Below are positions 6,034-13,429 of a stretch of 13,429 nucleotides of DNA, in pieces. The notes under the pieces are model-generated. The model did not search any database and was not told the origin of the DNA. It saw only the letters and a program-made list of their open reading frames with translations. A program made the translations under genes and the position numbers. The number at the start of each line of letters is the position of its first letter. Within the stretch, counting starts at the first letter, position 1. The stretch covers positions 1 through 13,429 of the forward strand of contig JAHBAP020000173.1 of NCBI GenBank assembly GCA_018500005.2, in the 5' to 3' direction. Source of the DNA: Mycobacterium sp. (GTDB lineage: Bacteria > Actinomycetota > Actinomycetes > Mycobacteriales > Mycobacteriaceae).

Positions 6034-8575
6034 AGACCACCGACGGCGCCGAGGCGTTGCTGCCGATCTGGCTCAGATCGCTGATCCGGTAGGCCGTCAC
6101 CGTGGTGTCACCCACCGCGTAGAGGACGTCGCCGATCCGGACGGTGCGCAGTGTCGGCTCGGTGGGGTGGATCTCGCCGACGACCTCAAGACCGTCCGGC
6201 CCGACCCGCAGCACCTTGAGGTACTGGCCGGACCGGTAGCCGGTCTCCGGGTCGTAGCCGCTGCCGGCCACCGGGACGACCAGCAGGCCATCCTCTTCGC
6301 TATACAGCAGCGCGTGGTGGTCGAACTGTGCGTCCGACCAGGACCACTGATAGCCGGGGTCGAGATATTCCCGATCCACGGCGGTCATATTCGTTGGGTC
6401 GCTGACGTCGAACAGCGTGGCGTGCACGTGAGTGTCCCAACTGCCCTCTTCGCGCTCCTGCCCGATGCCCAGCAGCAGGCCGTCGCCGACCGACTGGAGA
6501 TAGTTGGAGAACCCGGGAACCTCCAGTTCGCCGAGTAGGGTCGGCGCGGTCGGGTCGGAGAGGTCGATGGCGAACAGCGGGTCGGTGCGCACGAACGTCA
6601 CCAGGTATGCGGTGTCGCCGACATAGCGGACCGCATACATCTGTTCCCCGGGAGCCAGACCGGTCAGCCGACCGACCTCCTCGAGGGTGCCTGCGTCGAG
6701 GACGTAGATGCCGTTGTCGTCCGAACTGTTGTCGTGAGTAGCCACCCGCAGATGGCCGTCGTTCTCGTCCATCGCGAACTGGTTGATCAGGGTGCCGGGC
6801 ACCACGCCGCTGGCCTGCCACTCGAGGTCTGTTCCGTCGACGACGAACCGCTCGATGCGGGTGCCGTTGGAGTAGCCGGCGTCGGTGTAGCGGTCCTCGA
6901 TGTTGGCGACGTAGAGCGCATCAGAGGTCATGTAGACGGTGCCGCCGCCGGCGGACACCATGCCGGCCACACTGTCGGCCGGGCCGGCGGCGTCGCTGGC
7001 GGAGTCAACCGACACCACCGCCAGCAGCGACGGCCGCCCGTTCTGGTCGACCGAAGCGTGCGGCCGCACGATGTCCTGCGCGTCGGCCACCAAGCCGAGA
7101 TCGACGGTATTGCCCTGCGCGTCGACGCTGTAGGCGTGCGGCAGGGACAAATCGACGATGTCGTCGCCCACCCGGGCCACGTACTCGTCCCAGGTCTCGT
7201 AGGTCCGGTAGGCGACCGGGGCGTTGGGGTCGTAGCGGATCATGCTCAACGCAGCGGGATCATCTTGGACCACAGCGCTATTCGCGTAGACGATCGGGGT
7301 GTCGGTGTAATGCGGTGCGGGCAGGTTCACCGACCGTTCCATCACCACGTAGACCACACCGTCGACGGAACGGGAGCTTTCGTAGGCGCCGTCGAACACC
7401 GTCTGACTGACCACCGTCGGCGCTGACCGGTCGGAGACGTCATAGACGGTGACGGTGGTCTGCGGGTTCCACTGCATCCAGTAGCCGGGGTAGGCCATCT
7501 TGACCTGGGGTCCGTACCAGCCGGTGCCGGACTGGGTGATGACGGTGAGCCGATCACCGGACAGATACTCGCCGGCGACGTAACCGGAAAGCGTCGACTC
7601 GGAGGCCACCGACAGATCGTCGGCGCGCGTGATCGTCAGCCGGCCGTTGTGGGCGGTGTAGATGTACTGGCCGTCGTTCTCGACGAAGTCGGCTTCGTCG
7701 ACACCTTCGACCTGGGTGTTGGTGTTCGAGGTGACGTCGCCCTCGATCTTGAGGTACTCGGGGTAGGGGCCGTACCCGTAGCCGTAGACCGGCACGGTGG
7801 AGCCGAACAATCCCCCGTACTGCTGCTTGGCCATGTCGAGCAGATAGGCACGCAACTCGTCTTCGGCGAAGAATGCGTCGCCGGTCTGACTGGTGGTCTG
7901 GCCGGTGTTCAGAGCCGGGAAGACATTGAAGAACGTCCGCCGGACCAGCAGCAGTGCGCCTTCGAGGAACTGGGACACCTGGCCGCCGGGCAGGCCGGAG
8001 ACCCAGTTGGCGGTGGAGTCGAAGAAGGCGGTGACGGCGGTGCCGATCGTCTGGATTGCCTTGGCCGGGACCGCCGGGCGGGGCGCGTTGAAGATGCGGG
8101 CGAGCACCGGATGGAACGCCAGGGCCTCCGCGACGACCGCGCGGCGCGATGGCGCCGCGGTGGTCGCTGCCGGCGACACCACTGCGGACAAAACGTTGCT
8201 GCGCACCGGGGCGGCGGTAACTGCGGCCGCTCCAGGTTGCTTGCTCCGCGACTGCTGGATGGCTGTTGGCGGGTCGTTGGACAAGGAGTCATCGGCCCGG
8301 ACTTCCGCGGCCCGCCTGGTGTGCGCTCTCCGGTCGGTTCGGGGCACTGCCGGGTTCGCGGCAGCCGTCTGCGCGGCCGCAGGGGCCGCTCGAACAGGCC
8401 TGTTGGTCCGAGTCCGAGGGCCGGCTGGGTCGGATTGCTGCGGCCCTGACGCCGCGGAGGTGCCACCGTCCGCGGTGTCGGCGGCCGCAGTCCCGACCGC
8501 CTGCGGGCCCGCAAGGGACAGCCCGAGTGTGACCGCGACGAGCCCCACCCGTGCGCCCCGCTTGACTGGTGACAT
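6032..8575 (-). CDS. Secreted protein with C-terminal beta-propeller domain (Beta_propel family)
   Basis: The product is 847 residues. A Sec-type signal peptide (MSPVKRGARVGLVAVTLGLSLAG, cleavage probably near AVGTAAA, about residue 32) is followed by a long Ala/Pro/Thr/Arg-rich disordered segment (33-150). Next is a helical connector (about 145-225) containing EGALLLVRRTFFN, a motif I associate with the N-terminal region of several mycobacterial exported proteins. From about 283 the domain opens with NTNTQVEGVDEADFVENDG, the hallmark of the Beta_propel family (PF09826 from memory), and runs to the C-terminus as a blade-rich propeller. No catalytic residues are evident, and the likely role is binding at the cell surface or in the periplasm. 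The start has a GGGG-containing site 7 bases upstream and a good promoter further up. The small exported protein gene lies just downstream; the TetR gene lies upstream. Confidence 0.88.
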   Translation of the reverse strand: MSPVKRGARVGLVAVTLGLSLAGPQAVGTAAADTADGGTSAASGPQQSDPAGPRTRTNRPVRAAPAAAQTAAANPAVPRTDRRAHTRRAAEVRADDSLSNDPPTAIQQSRSKQPGAAAVTAAPVRSNVLSAVVSPAATTAAPSRRAVVAEALAFHPVLARIFNAPRPAVPAKAIQTIGTAVTAFFDSTANWVSGLPGGQVSQFLEGALLLVRRTFFNVFPALNTGQTTSQTGDAFFAEDELRAYLLDMAKQQYGGLFGSTVPVYGYGYGPYPEYLKIEGDVTSNTNTQVEGVDEADFVENDGQYIYTAHNGRLTITRADDLSVASESTLSGYVAGEYLSGDRLTVITQSGTGWYGPQVKMAYPGYWMQWNPQTTVTVYDVSDRSAPTVVSQTVFDGAYESSRSVDGVVYVVMERSVNLPAPHYTDTPIVYANSAVVQDDPAALSMIRYDPNAPVAYRTYETWDEYVARVGDDIVDLSLPHAYSVDAQGNTVDLGLVADAQDIVRPHASVDQNGRPSLLAVVSVDSASDAAGPADSVAGMVSAGGGTVYMTSDALYVANIEDRYTDAGYSNGTRIERFVVDGTDLEWQASGVVPGTLINQFAMDENDGHLRVATHDNSSDDNGIYVLDAGTLEEVGRLTGLAPGEQMYAVRYVGDTAYLVTFVRTDPLFAIDLSDPTAPTLLGELEVPGFSNYLQSVGDGLLLGIGQEREEGSWDTHVHATLFDVSDPTNMTAVDREYLDPGYQWSWSDAQFDHHALLYSEEDGLLVVPVAGSGYDPETGYRSGQYLKVLRVGPDGLEVVGEIHPTEPTLRTVRIGDVLYAVGDTTVTAYRISDLSQIGSNASAPSVV

Positions 8576-8620
8576 CAGGAGCCCCTAACGATGGCTGAGA
8601 TTTTGCTGTGAGTTACCCGA

Positions 8621-8649
8621 ACCCTAGCTGTGACGCTGGTTTGCGTCAA
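8621..8649 (-). promoter_or_regulatory. SigA-type promoter for the beta-propeller gene
   Basis: On the minus strand a -35 box TTGACG (plus 8644-8649) and a -10 box TAGGGT (plus 8621-8626) are separated by exactly 17 bases. The implied transcript start is near 8614, giving an untranslated leader of about 40 bases before the ATG at 8575. It is the best promoter match in the window. Confidence 0.6.
8631..8648. promoter_or_regulatory. Operator-like palindrome over the -35 and spacer
   Basis: TGACGC-TGGTTT-GCGTCA has perfect 6-bp arms and a 6-base centre. It covers most of the -35 box and the adjoining spacer of the beta-propeller promoter, so a bound protein would block RNA polymerase. The neighbouring TetR-family regulator, 51 bases away, is the obvious candidate ligand, though binding is inferred only. 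Confidence 0.45.
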
Positions 8650-8698
8650 TTGCCGGCAGAGCGAAGAACGGTTTGCCGCAGTGCGAAAATTCGGGTGC

Positions 8699-9367
8699 TC
8701 AGTCCAGAAGGTCGCCATTGCCGGCTCCCGGTCCCCGATAGCGGGCGGCAGCCGCCGAAAGGACACTCTCGAAGCGGGACAGCGAGTCCGGGGCGACCAA
8801 GCCCGGCAGGAGAATGCGCCAGCATTCGACGACCCGGGCAGTAGTGTCGCCCTTGATCAGATCGGACATCGTGAAGCAGCCGTAGATCACGGTCACCATG
8901 GTCCGCGCCGCCTGCTCGGGGGTGACCCCGGCTCGCAGTTCAGAAGGCTGGATCGTAGCCGCGATCGCGTCGACGAAAAGCTGTACCCGCCCTGCGACCG
9001 CATCGCTGCTGTGCTTGTCCAGTCGGGCCATGGCCTGCTCGAGATAGGCCGCGGTCCAAAAGGCCACATCCTGGCCAATGAGCCAGCTCAGCTGGAACGC
9101 CATGAGAATGACGTTCTCAAGCCCGGACTCCGGAGTCCCTACGAAGTCATTGCGGAGTTCGGCCATGCGCACCGCCACCTGGTCGATGACGGCGAACGCA
9201 ACCTCCTCCTTGGAGTTGAAGTGGTAGTAGAACGCGCCGGCCGAGACTCCGGACTTCCGGTGGATCTGCTTCAGGTTCGTCCCACTGAAGCCGAACTCCC
9301 TGAACAGTTCGATGGAGGAGTCGATGATCTTCTGCCGGGTCGCTTCGGCCCGTGCCTGACTCACCAT
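8699..9367 (-). CDS. TetR/AcrR-family transcriptional regulator, resembling gamma-butyrolactone-receptor types
   Basis: The product is 222 residues, normal for TetR repressors. The N-terminal DNA-binding domain (about 8-55) is clear: RQKIIDSSIELFREFGFSG, then the helix-turn-helix TNLKQIHRKSGVSAGAFYYHF and SKEEV. The ligand domain (56-222) has features reminiscent of Streptomyces ScbR/ArpA-type receptors, such as the late segment GCFTMSDLIKGDTT followed by VECWRILLPGLV. That assignment is from memory of the family and is tentative. The ATG at 9365-9367 lacks a clear Shine-Dalgarno sequence; a GTG one codon in is an alternative, or the message may be leaderless. It lies between two genes for exported propeller proteins on the same strand. 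The palindrome in the downstream promoter makes local repression of the beta-propeller gene likely. Confidence 0.9.
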   Translation of the reverse strand: MVSQARAEATRQKIIDSSIELFREFGFSGTNLKQIHRKSGVSAGAFYYHFNSKEEVAFAVIDQVAVRMAELRNDFVGTPESGLENVILMAFQLSWLIGQDVAFWTAAYLEQAMARLDKHSSDAVAGRVQLFVDAIAATIQPSELRAGVTPEQAARTMVTVIYGCFTMSDLIKGDTTARVVECWRILLPGLVAPDSLSRFESVLSAAAARYRGPGAGNGDLLD

Positions 9368-9391
9368 GTTCGCAGACTGACAGAAAGGCCC

Positions 9392-9416
9392 GAGTCACGT
9401 GGATGAAATCCGACTC
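9392..9416. promoter_or_regulatory. Bulged inverted repeat upstream of the TetR gene
   Basis: GAGTC-ACGT-GGAT-GAA-ATCC-GACTC forms a nine-pair stem with one 4-base bulge and a 3-base loop, 25-49 bases before the TetR start. An 8-bp pair GTTCGCAG (9368-9375) and CTGCGAAC (9443-9450) brackets it. These could be autoregulatory sites or leader RNA structure. No clear -35/-10 pair was found in this gap. Confidence 0.3.
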
Positions 9417-9474
9417 TCTTTGGGGAGACGTCATTTGTTGATCTGCGAACCGGACTCAGCGCCGGCGAAGACGA

Positions 9475-9520
9475 CATGGTCGTCGCAACACTCACAATCG
9501 AGAGTGTTGCGACGACCATG
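9475..9520 (-). terminator. Perfect 19-bp inverted repeat, probable terminator of the giant gene
   Basis: CATGGTCGTCGCAACACTC (9475-9493) is exactly complementary to bases 9502-9520 around an 8-base loop. It begins 12 bases after the stop of the giant minus-strand gene. The T-run after the stem is poor on both strands, so it fits the hairpin-dominant terminators proposed for mycobacteria, or a roadblock or protein site. It insulates the TetR gene from the upstream transcript. Confidence 0.6.
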
Positions 9521-9531
9521 CGAACCAAGAA

Positions 9532-12500
9532 CTAGACGAGAACTGTTGTCGAGTTGGGGATCTGGTACAACGGCACCTTCTTTTCGTAGGTCAGGGCACT
9601 GGTGATTCCGTCCAGAAGACCCGCGCTGAAGGTCAGCGATCCCGACGAGCCGACGGTGAAGCTCGCGCCGGCCCCGGTGTCGGCGTTGGCCGTCGGGCAG
9701 GAGTTCGACCCGTCGACGCAGAGCGACGCGGTGATCGGATTTTCGAATCCTCCGGTGATGGAGAACAGCGACCATCCGCCGACGAGGGGGATCGCCTGCG
9801 GCATGACGATGCCGTACATGAGGTTGATGTACGGGGTCAGGTAGGCGTTGGCCGTCGCCCCGCTGAGGGCCTTGAACTCTGACGCGTCGGCATCGAGGTA
9901 GTAGTTGAACGCCACCTGCACCTCGCCCTGGGCGCCTTCCGTGTTGTAGGTGAACAGCATTCCGGGCACGGCGTAGGCGTAGGCGGTTACCGAGGACTTG
10001 CCCTCGGGAAGACCGTTCAGCGTGACGTCCGCACCGAGTTTCGCCCCGGCACTGAGAGTGAAGCTGTCGGACCCGAGCGGGCCCGGCGTGCTGATCGAGG
10101 CTAACGACAAGTCCTTCTCCGGAGCCGTCACCTGACCCTGCATCGTGAGGCTGGGGCCGATCTCGGCGGCAACCAGCACCCCCAGTGACCACTGTCCCGG
10201 CTTGAACTTCGGGAAGAAGCCATCGGGGACGACCACATAGCCGTATCCCATCGGGTTGACGTCGATACCCACCTTCAGAGTCGGTGACTGGGGGTCGCCG
10301 ACGGTGTAGCTGAGCGCGGCCGGGCTGAACTCCTTACTGAATGCCAGGGTGTAGGTCGTCCCGCCATCCGGATAGGGCGACAGACCGCTGTTGCCGAAGA
10401 TCGGGTCGGACTTACTTCCAACCCCGGCATTCTTGCCGAAATTCGACGTGCTTCCCTGCCAGGGGCTTCCGCTTGCGGCAAGCGTCTTGCCGAACGTCAC
10501 GGCCTCCTGGAGTGTTCCGCCCTGGCTGCATTTCCAGTTCGTATCGCACTTGAAGTCGGCCAGCGACGGCACCGAACCCAGAGCGCCTTCCGCCGAAGTC
10601 GGCGGGGCGGCTTCAAGCTGTGTCCAGTCGCGTTCGCCGGCGTTCGGCATTCCCGAAATCGTCAGCGGCTCGGCGCCCACCAAGTTGTACGTGCTGACTT
10701 CGTACTTGGCCTGACCTGCGGGCAGACCGGCGGTGCCAACGTATTTCGTGATCTTGGTACCCGCCGCGACGTTGACGCCGGTCACGGTGGCACCCACCAG
10801 GCTCGCCGGGTCCAGTCCGCCGTTGGTCAGGTATGCGGCAGGCAGACTGAGAACCATTGTTTGCCCGCTGCTCTTGCCGGCGATCAACGAGCGGGACGTA
10901 ACCGTCTGCGACTGGTTCACGGAATATGTGCCGGCCCCGCCGGTACCGGTGAGGAAACCGGTGATCTTTGTCTGGTCGGCCGGGCCACCCACCACGTACC
11001 AACCGTTAGCGATGTTTCCGCTCTGAATCGCTTCCACGGTCAGCGTGGTTCCGCTGATGTTTCCGGAGAACACCGCCGGCTGCGTGCCGTCGCTGATGTA
11101 ACCGATTGGCGCGCCTCCGGTGACGACCCCGGACCACTTCTGCACCGACCCATTCGCGAAGCCGACGATCACGCCGTTCCGGGCCACGGCGTCGCCGTAG
11201 ATGTTGATCCCATTTCCGACAGCCGGGGCGATCGCCGTGACCTTGCTCTGCCAATCGGTCCCGCGCAGTTGAATCCAGTTGTTCTGGCCCCACGTACTAC
11301 CGTTCGGTCCCGTGGTGTCGCCCGTCCACGCCTGCACCGACCCGTTGCCCAGGCCGACGATCACGCCCTGCTTGCCGGATGCGGTCACCCCCGCGGACAC
11401 GAACGGAATGATCGACGTCACGGGATTGTCACCGGTTCCGCCACTCCAGCCGTCGTTACGCAGTTCGATCCACCCGTTGCTGCTCGCATCCCGCAACTGA
11501 ACCGACGAATTCTTCAGTCCGACAACGAATCCCCTATCCAGCTGGGCGATCGACCTGATCTCGTTGCCACCCCCCCAATCGCCTGGCGCTTTAATCCTTT
11601 CGACCCCGTACTTCCCTGTTTGTGTGGTACCGCTGTCGTCCTTCGGCTGCCACTTCCACTCCCCGATGTAGCCGTTCTTCAGGGCGAAGGCGAACGAGGG
11701 CAGGTAGGTGTTGCCGCTGATGAGTTTCTTGTATTCGACGATGCCCACCACGGGCGAATTCTGCGAACCGTCGTAGAGCGTCTGCCACCCCGGCTGGCCC
11801 ACACCGCCCGCGCCCTCGTTGAACTTCAACACCGAGCCGTCTGCGCGTCCGACGAGGAAACCGCTGCACGCTCCCTTGCCGGAGCCGCCGGGGCAGATGT
11901 CCGGCCGATCCCGGAAGGACATCATCGTCGTGACGGCCGAAGCACTGTTGAAGGCCGACATATTCGAGCCGTCGTACTTGGGCGCCGAGGTCCCGGGCCG
12001 GTACAGAATCTCCCAGTTGTTCTTCCAGGTGCTCGGATCATTCGCATCCGAACCCTTGCCCACGTTCGTGGTCGGACCAATCCACTGGCGCACATAACCG
12101 TTGTCCAAGCCCACGACAAAGCCGTCGAGATAGGGCATGACCGCCTTGACCCCGCCCCAGCCGCTCTGGAAACCGTGCAGTTCGGTCCAGCCTCCTGTTC
12201 CGACACCCGATGGACTGACGCTGGGCGAATACATCTGGATCGATCCGTTGGACAAGCCGACGATGATCGCGGGGACAGAAGCCGGTATCTCCTCGCCCGA
12301 CAGGGTCTTCTGGTTGAACACGATTCCGGCCGGGACCTCGGGCGTTGAAGTGCTCTCGCCGACGGTCTGGGAAATGCTGACTTTGTATGTGCCCGTTGAC
12401 CCTTGGACCCCGCCCGCCGCTGCGCCGTTGGTGCATTTGTCCGTGTTGCAGTTGGCCTGGGATACGTTTTTGGGGACGAATGCGGTGATGATCGTGCCGG

Positions 12501-13429
12501 CCGCCACCCCGGCCGCGGTGATCTCAGTGCCGACCTGAACCGTGCTGCCGACACCCAGTCCGGTCACCGTCAATTCATCACCTCGGATGTACCCGGTGAA
12601 CGTGCTGGCGATGTGCTGGCCTGCCTGGTCATGCAGTACCCGGTTGTACTGGGTCAGGGAGGTCACAGAAACGTTATTGCCCCAGGGGGGCTGTCCGGAA
12701 CCGGGCCAACCGGTCAGCCGGATCTCGCTGACCTGCACGGCGCTGCCGGTGGTGCGCACCGTGGGGAAGACCACCTGGTAGTACTGGTACTTCGTGGTGT
12801 TGGCGAAGGTGACGTTCGAGTAGGCGGTCTCGCGGTCGCTCGGCGCCGACAGCGAACCCGAAGCGATGTCGGTGAAGGTCTTGCCGTCGACCGAGCCCTT
12901 CACCTGATACGACGTCGGGTCACGGCCTTCGGCGTCGTTCCCGGTGGTCAGGCCGAGACCGGTGACGGCGTAGGCACCGCCGAGGTCGATGGTGACGCTC
13001 GAGCCGGCTCCGCTGGAGTTGAAGTACTTGGTGGAGGTCGACCCGTCGAATGCCTTGTCGGCACCTTCCCCAGCAGGAACCCCTCCTGTTGATGCGGTAT
13101 AGGTGGCGGTGGGGGTCAACCCGGCCAGCACCGTTTTCTCCGAACTTCCGGAGTTCCACACCTCGACCGTGCCGTCCTGGCGGCCGATGTACACCGATTG
13201 CCCCACCGACAGTGCGACGTTCACTGCGGACCCTGAGACGCGGGCCGCGACGAGCGATGCATACGGCGCGGAGGCGAGCGCCGCCGTGGTCGGCGCAGGG
13301 GTCTGGGCCGCCGGGGACACCGGCTGGGTGTCTGCCGTCCGGGACTCGCTGTCCTGCGCGTACAACCCCTCCTGCGAATAGCTCAGCGGCGTGATGGTGT
13401 CGAGGTAGAGGTCGGCGCCGGAGAAGTCG
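9532..13429 (-). CDS. Giant modular exported protein: discoidin-like domain, propeller repeats, phage-like beta modules (5' end outside window)
   Basis: The frame stays open to the right edge, so at least 1,298 residues are visible and the start is missing; a TTG at 13363-13365 is in frame but unlikely to be the start. In order (numbering from the first visible codon): a Pro/Ala/Thr-rich stretch (about 30-60), one propeller repeat ([14 protein letters not shown], about 78-91), an F5/8 type C/discoidin-like domain (about 106-240), a beta module ending [13 protein letters not shown] (about 273-356), seven more VGLxNGSVQxW repeats (about 387-767), two more beta modules (about 786-926), and a beta-rich C-terminal domain (about 950-1298). 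All eight cysteines fall in four close pairs, expected for an exported protein. No enzyme motif is seen; carbohydrate or surface binding is the reasonable inference. Confidence 0.85.
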   Translation of the reverse strand, partial: DFSGADLYLDTITPLSYSQEGLYAQDSESRTADTQPVSPAAQTPAPTTAALASAPYASLVAARVSGSAVNVALSVGQSVYIGRQDGTVEVWNSGSSEKTVLAGLTPTATYTASTGGVPAGEGADKAFDGSTSTKYFNSSGAGSSVTIDLGGAYAVTGLGLTTGNDAEGRDPTSYQVKGSVDGKTFTDIASGSLSAPSDRETAYSNVTFANTTKYQYYQVVFPTVRTTGSAVQVSEIRLTGWPGSGQPPWGNNVSVTSLTQYNRVLHDQAGQHIASTFTGYIRGDELTVTGLGVGSTVQVGTEITAAGVAAGTIITAFVPKNVSQANCNTDKCTNGAAAGGVQGSTGTYKVSISQTVGESTSTPEVPAGIVFNQKTLSGEEIPASVPAIIVGLSNGSIQMYSPSVSPSGVGTGGWTELHGFQSGWGGVKAVMPYLDGFVVGLDNGYVRQWIGPTTNVGKGSDANDPSTWKNNWEILYRPGTSAPKYDGSNMSAFNSASAVTTMMSFRDRPDICPGGSGKGACSGFLVGRADGSVLKFNEGAGGVGQPGWQTLYDGSQNSPVVGIVEYKKLISGNTYLPSFAFALKNGYIGEWKWQPKDDSGTTQTGKYGVERIKAPGDWGGGNEIRSIAQLDRGFVVGLKNSSVQLRDASSNGWIELRNDGWSGGTGDNPVTSIIPFVSAGVTASGKQGVIVGLGNGSVQAWTGDTTGPNGSTWGQNNWIQLRGTDWQSKVTAIAPAVGNGINIYGDAVARNGVIVGFANGSVQKWSGVVTGGAPIGYISDGTQPAVFSGNISGTTLTVEAIQSGNIANGWYVVGGPADQTKITGFLTGTGGAGTYSVNQSQTVTSRSLIAGKSSGQTMVLSLPAAYLTNGGLDPASLVGATVTGVNVAAGTKITKYVGTAGLPAGQAKYEVSTYNLVGAEPLTISGMPNAGERDWTQLEAAPPTSAEGALGSVPSLADFKCDTNWKCSQGGTLQEAVTFGKTLAASGSPWQGSTSNFGKNAGVGSKSDPIFGNSGLSPYPDGGTTYTLAFSKEFSPAALSYTVGDPQSPTLKVGIDVNPMGYGYVVVPDGFFPKFKPGQWSLGVLVAAEIGPSLTMQGQVTAPEKDLSLASISTPGPLGSDSFTLSAGAKLGADVTLNGLPEGKSSVTAYAYAVPGMLFTYNTEGAQGEVQVAFNYYLDADASEFKALSGATANAYLTPYINLMYGIVMPQAIPLVGGWSLFSITGGFENPITASLCVDGSNSCPTANADTGAGASFTVGSSGSLTFSAGLLDGITSALTYEKKVPLYQIPNSTTVLV
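11128..12270 (-). repeat. Seven VGLxNGSVQxW protein repeats (propeller blades)
   Basis: Seven copies of a 16-residue core recur every 49-87 residues: [112 protein letters not shown]. Most are preceded by a W-x-x-L plus hydrophobic strand pair. An eighth, divergent copy lies before the discoidin-like domain near 13155-13203. The periodicity fits blades of one closed propeller. Confidence 0.7.
12709..13113 (-). other. F5/8 type C (discoidin-like) domain within the giant protein
   Basis: The segment contains [58 protein letters not shown] and YYQVVFP...[10 protein letters not shown]. These are the strand-by-strand hallmarks of the galactose-binding-like discoidin fold (a DGxxxTxW-like position, IDLG, SxDGxxF, EIxL). 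Such domains commonly bind glycans or surface polymers. It interrupts the propeller between repeat 1 and repeat 2. Confidence 0.65.

Noticed and set aside
10861..12348. 495-residue plus-strand open frame opposite the giant gene
   Set aside because: The repeats and disulfide pairs are all in the minus-strand frame; this product is Arg/His/Pro-rich with no recognisable domain.
13363..13365. TTG as the start of the giant protein
   Set aside because: The frame stays open with normal protein-like codons to the window edge, and an exported protein would need a signal peptide that is absent here; the true start is outside.

Overview
The window looks like chromosome of a Mycobacterium/Mycolicibacterium-type actinomycete. 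The base composition is high-GC. It carries an LpqH-type 19 kDa lipoprotein and a WS/DGAT wax-ester/triacylglycerol acyltransferase, both characteristic of mycobacteria. A large secreted beta-propeller protein also has the Ala/Pro-rich N-terminus I associate with mycobacterial exported proteins. No rRNA, tRNA, CRISPR array or insertion sequence was seen, and no stretch over 300 bases lacks a gene.

Region 1 (1-1820, + strand) is the most unusual part. The tail of an unrecognised protein, cut by the left edge, overlaps by 8 bases a 453-residue reverse transcriptase (330-1691). The RT has a recognisable catalytic core: an Asp in motif A, a GVPMGTP motif and a YNDD box. Immediately after it lie about 130 bases of nested inverted repeats, including a good intrinsic terminator. 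No group II intron, transposon, template-repeat/variable-repeat pair or phage gene is visible around it. A two-gene RT cassette of the unassigned or defence-associated sort, possibly with its own structured RNA, is the best candidate here for an undescribed system.

Region 2 (1821-5069) holds three ordinary chromosomal genes. tgt (minus) encodes tRNA-guanine transglycosylase with intact catalytic and zinc residues but an altered base-recognition loop. Divergent from it is lpqH (plus), which overlaps tail-to-tail by 14 bases with the WS/DGAT acyltransferase (minus).

Region 3 (5194-6031) has a small alpha-helical lipoprotein (plus) and a small exported two-cysteine protein (minus) whose stop codons abut. 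The latter is 49 bases downstream of the next gene and may be its operon partner.

Region 4 (6032-13429, all minus) has, in transcription order: a giant exported modular protein that runs off the right edge (discoidin-like domain, eight VGLxNGSVQxW propeller repeats, phage-like beta modules, four local cysteine pairs); a perfect 19-bp inverted repeat acting as a probable terminator; a TetR-type regulator; and an 847-residue secreted beta-propeller protein. The last has a near-consensus sigma-70/SigA promoter (TTGACG-17-TAGGGT) with a palindrome sitting on its -35/spacer. The simplest model is that the neighbouring TetR protein represses this promoter.
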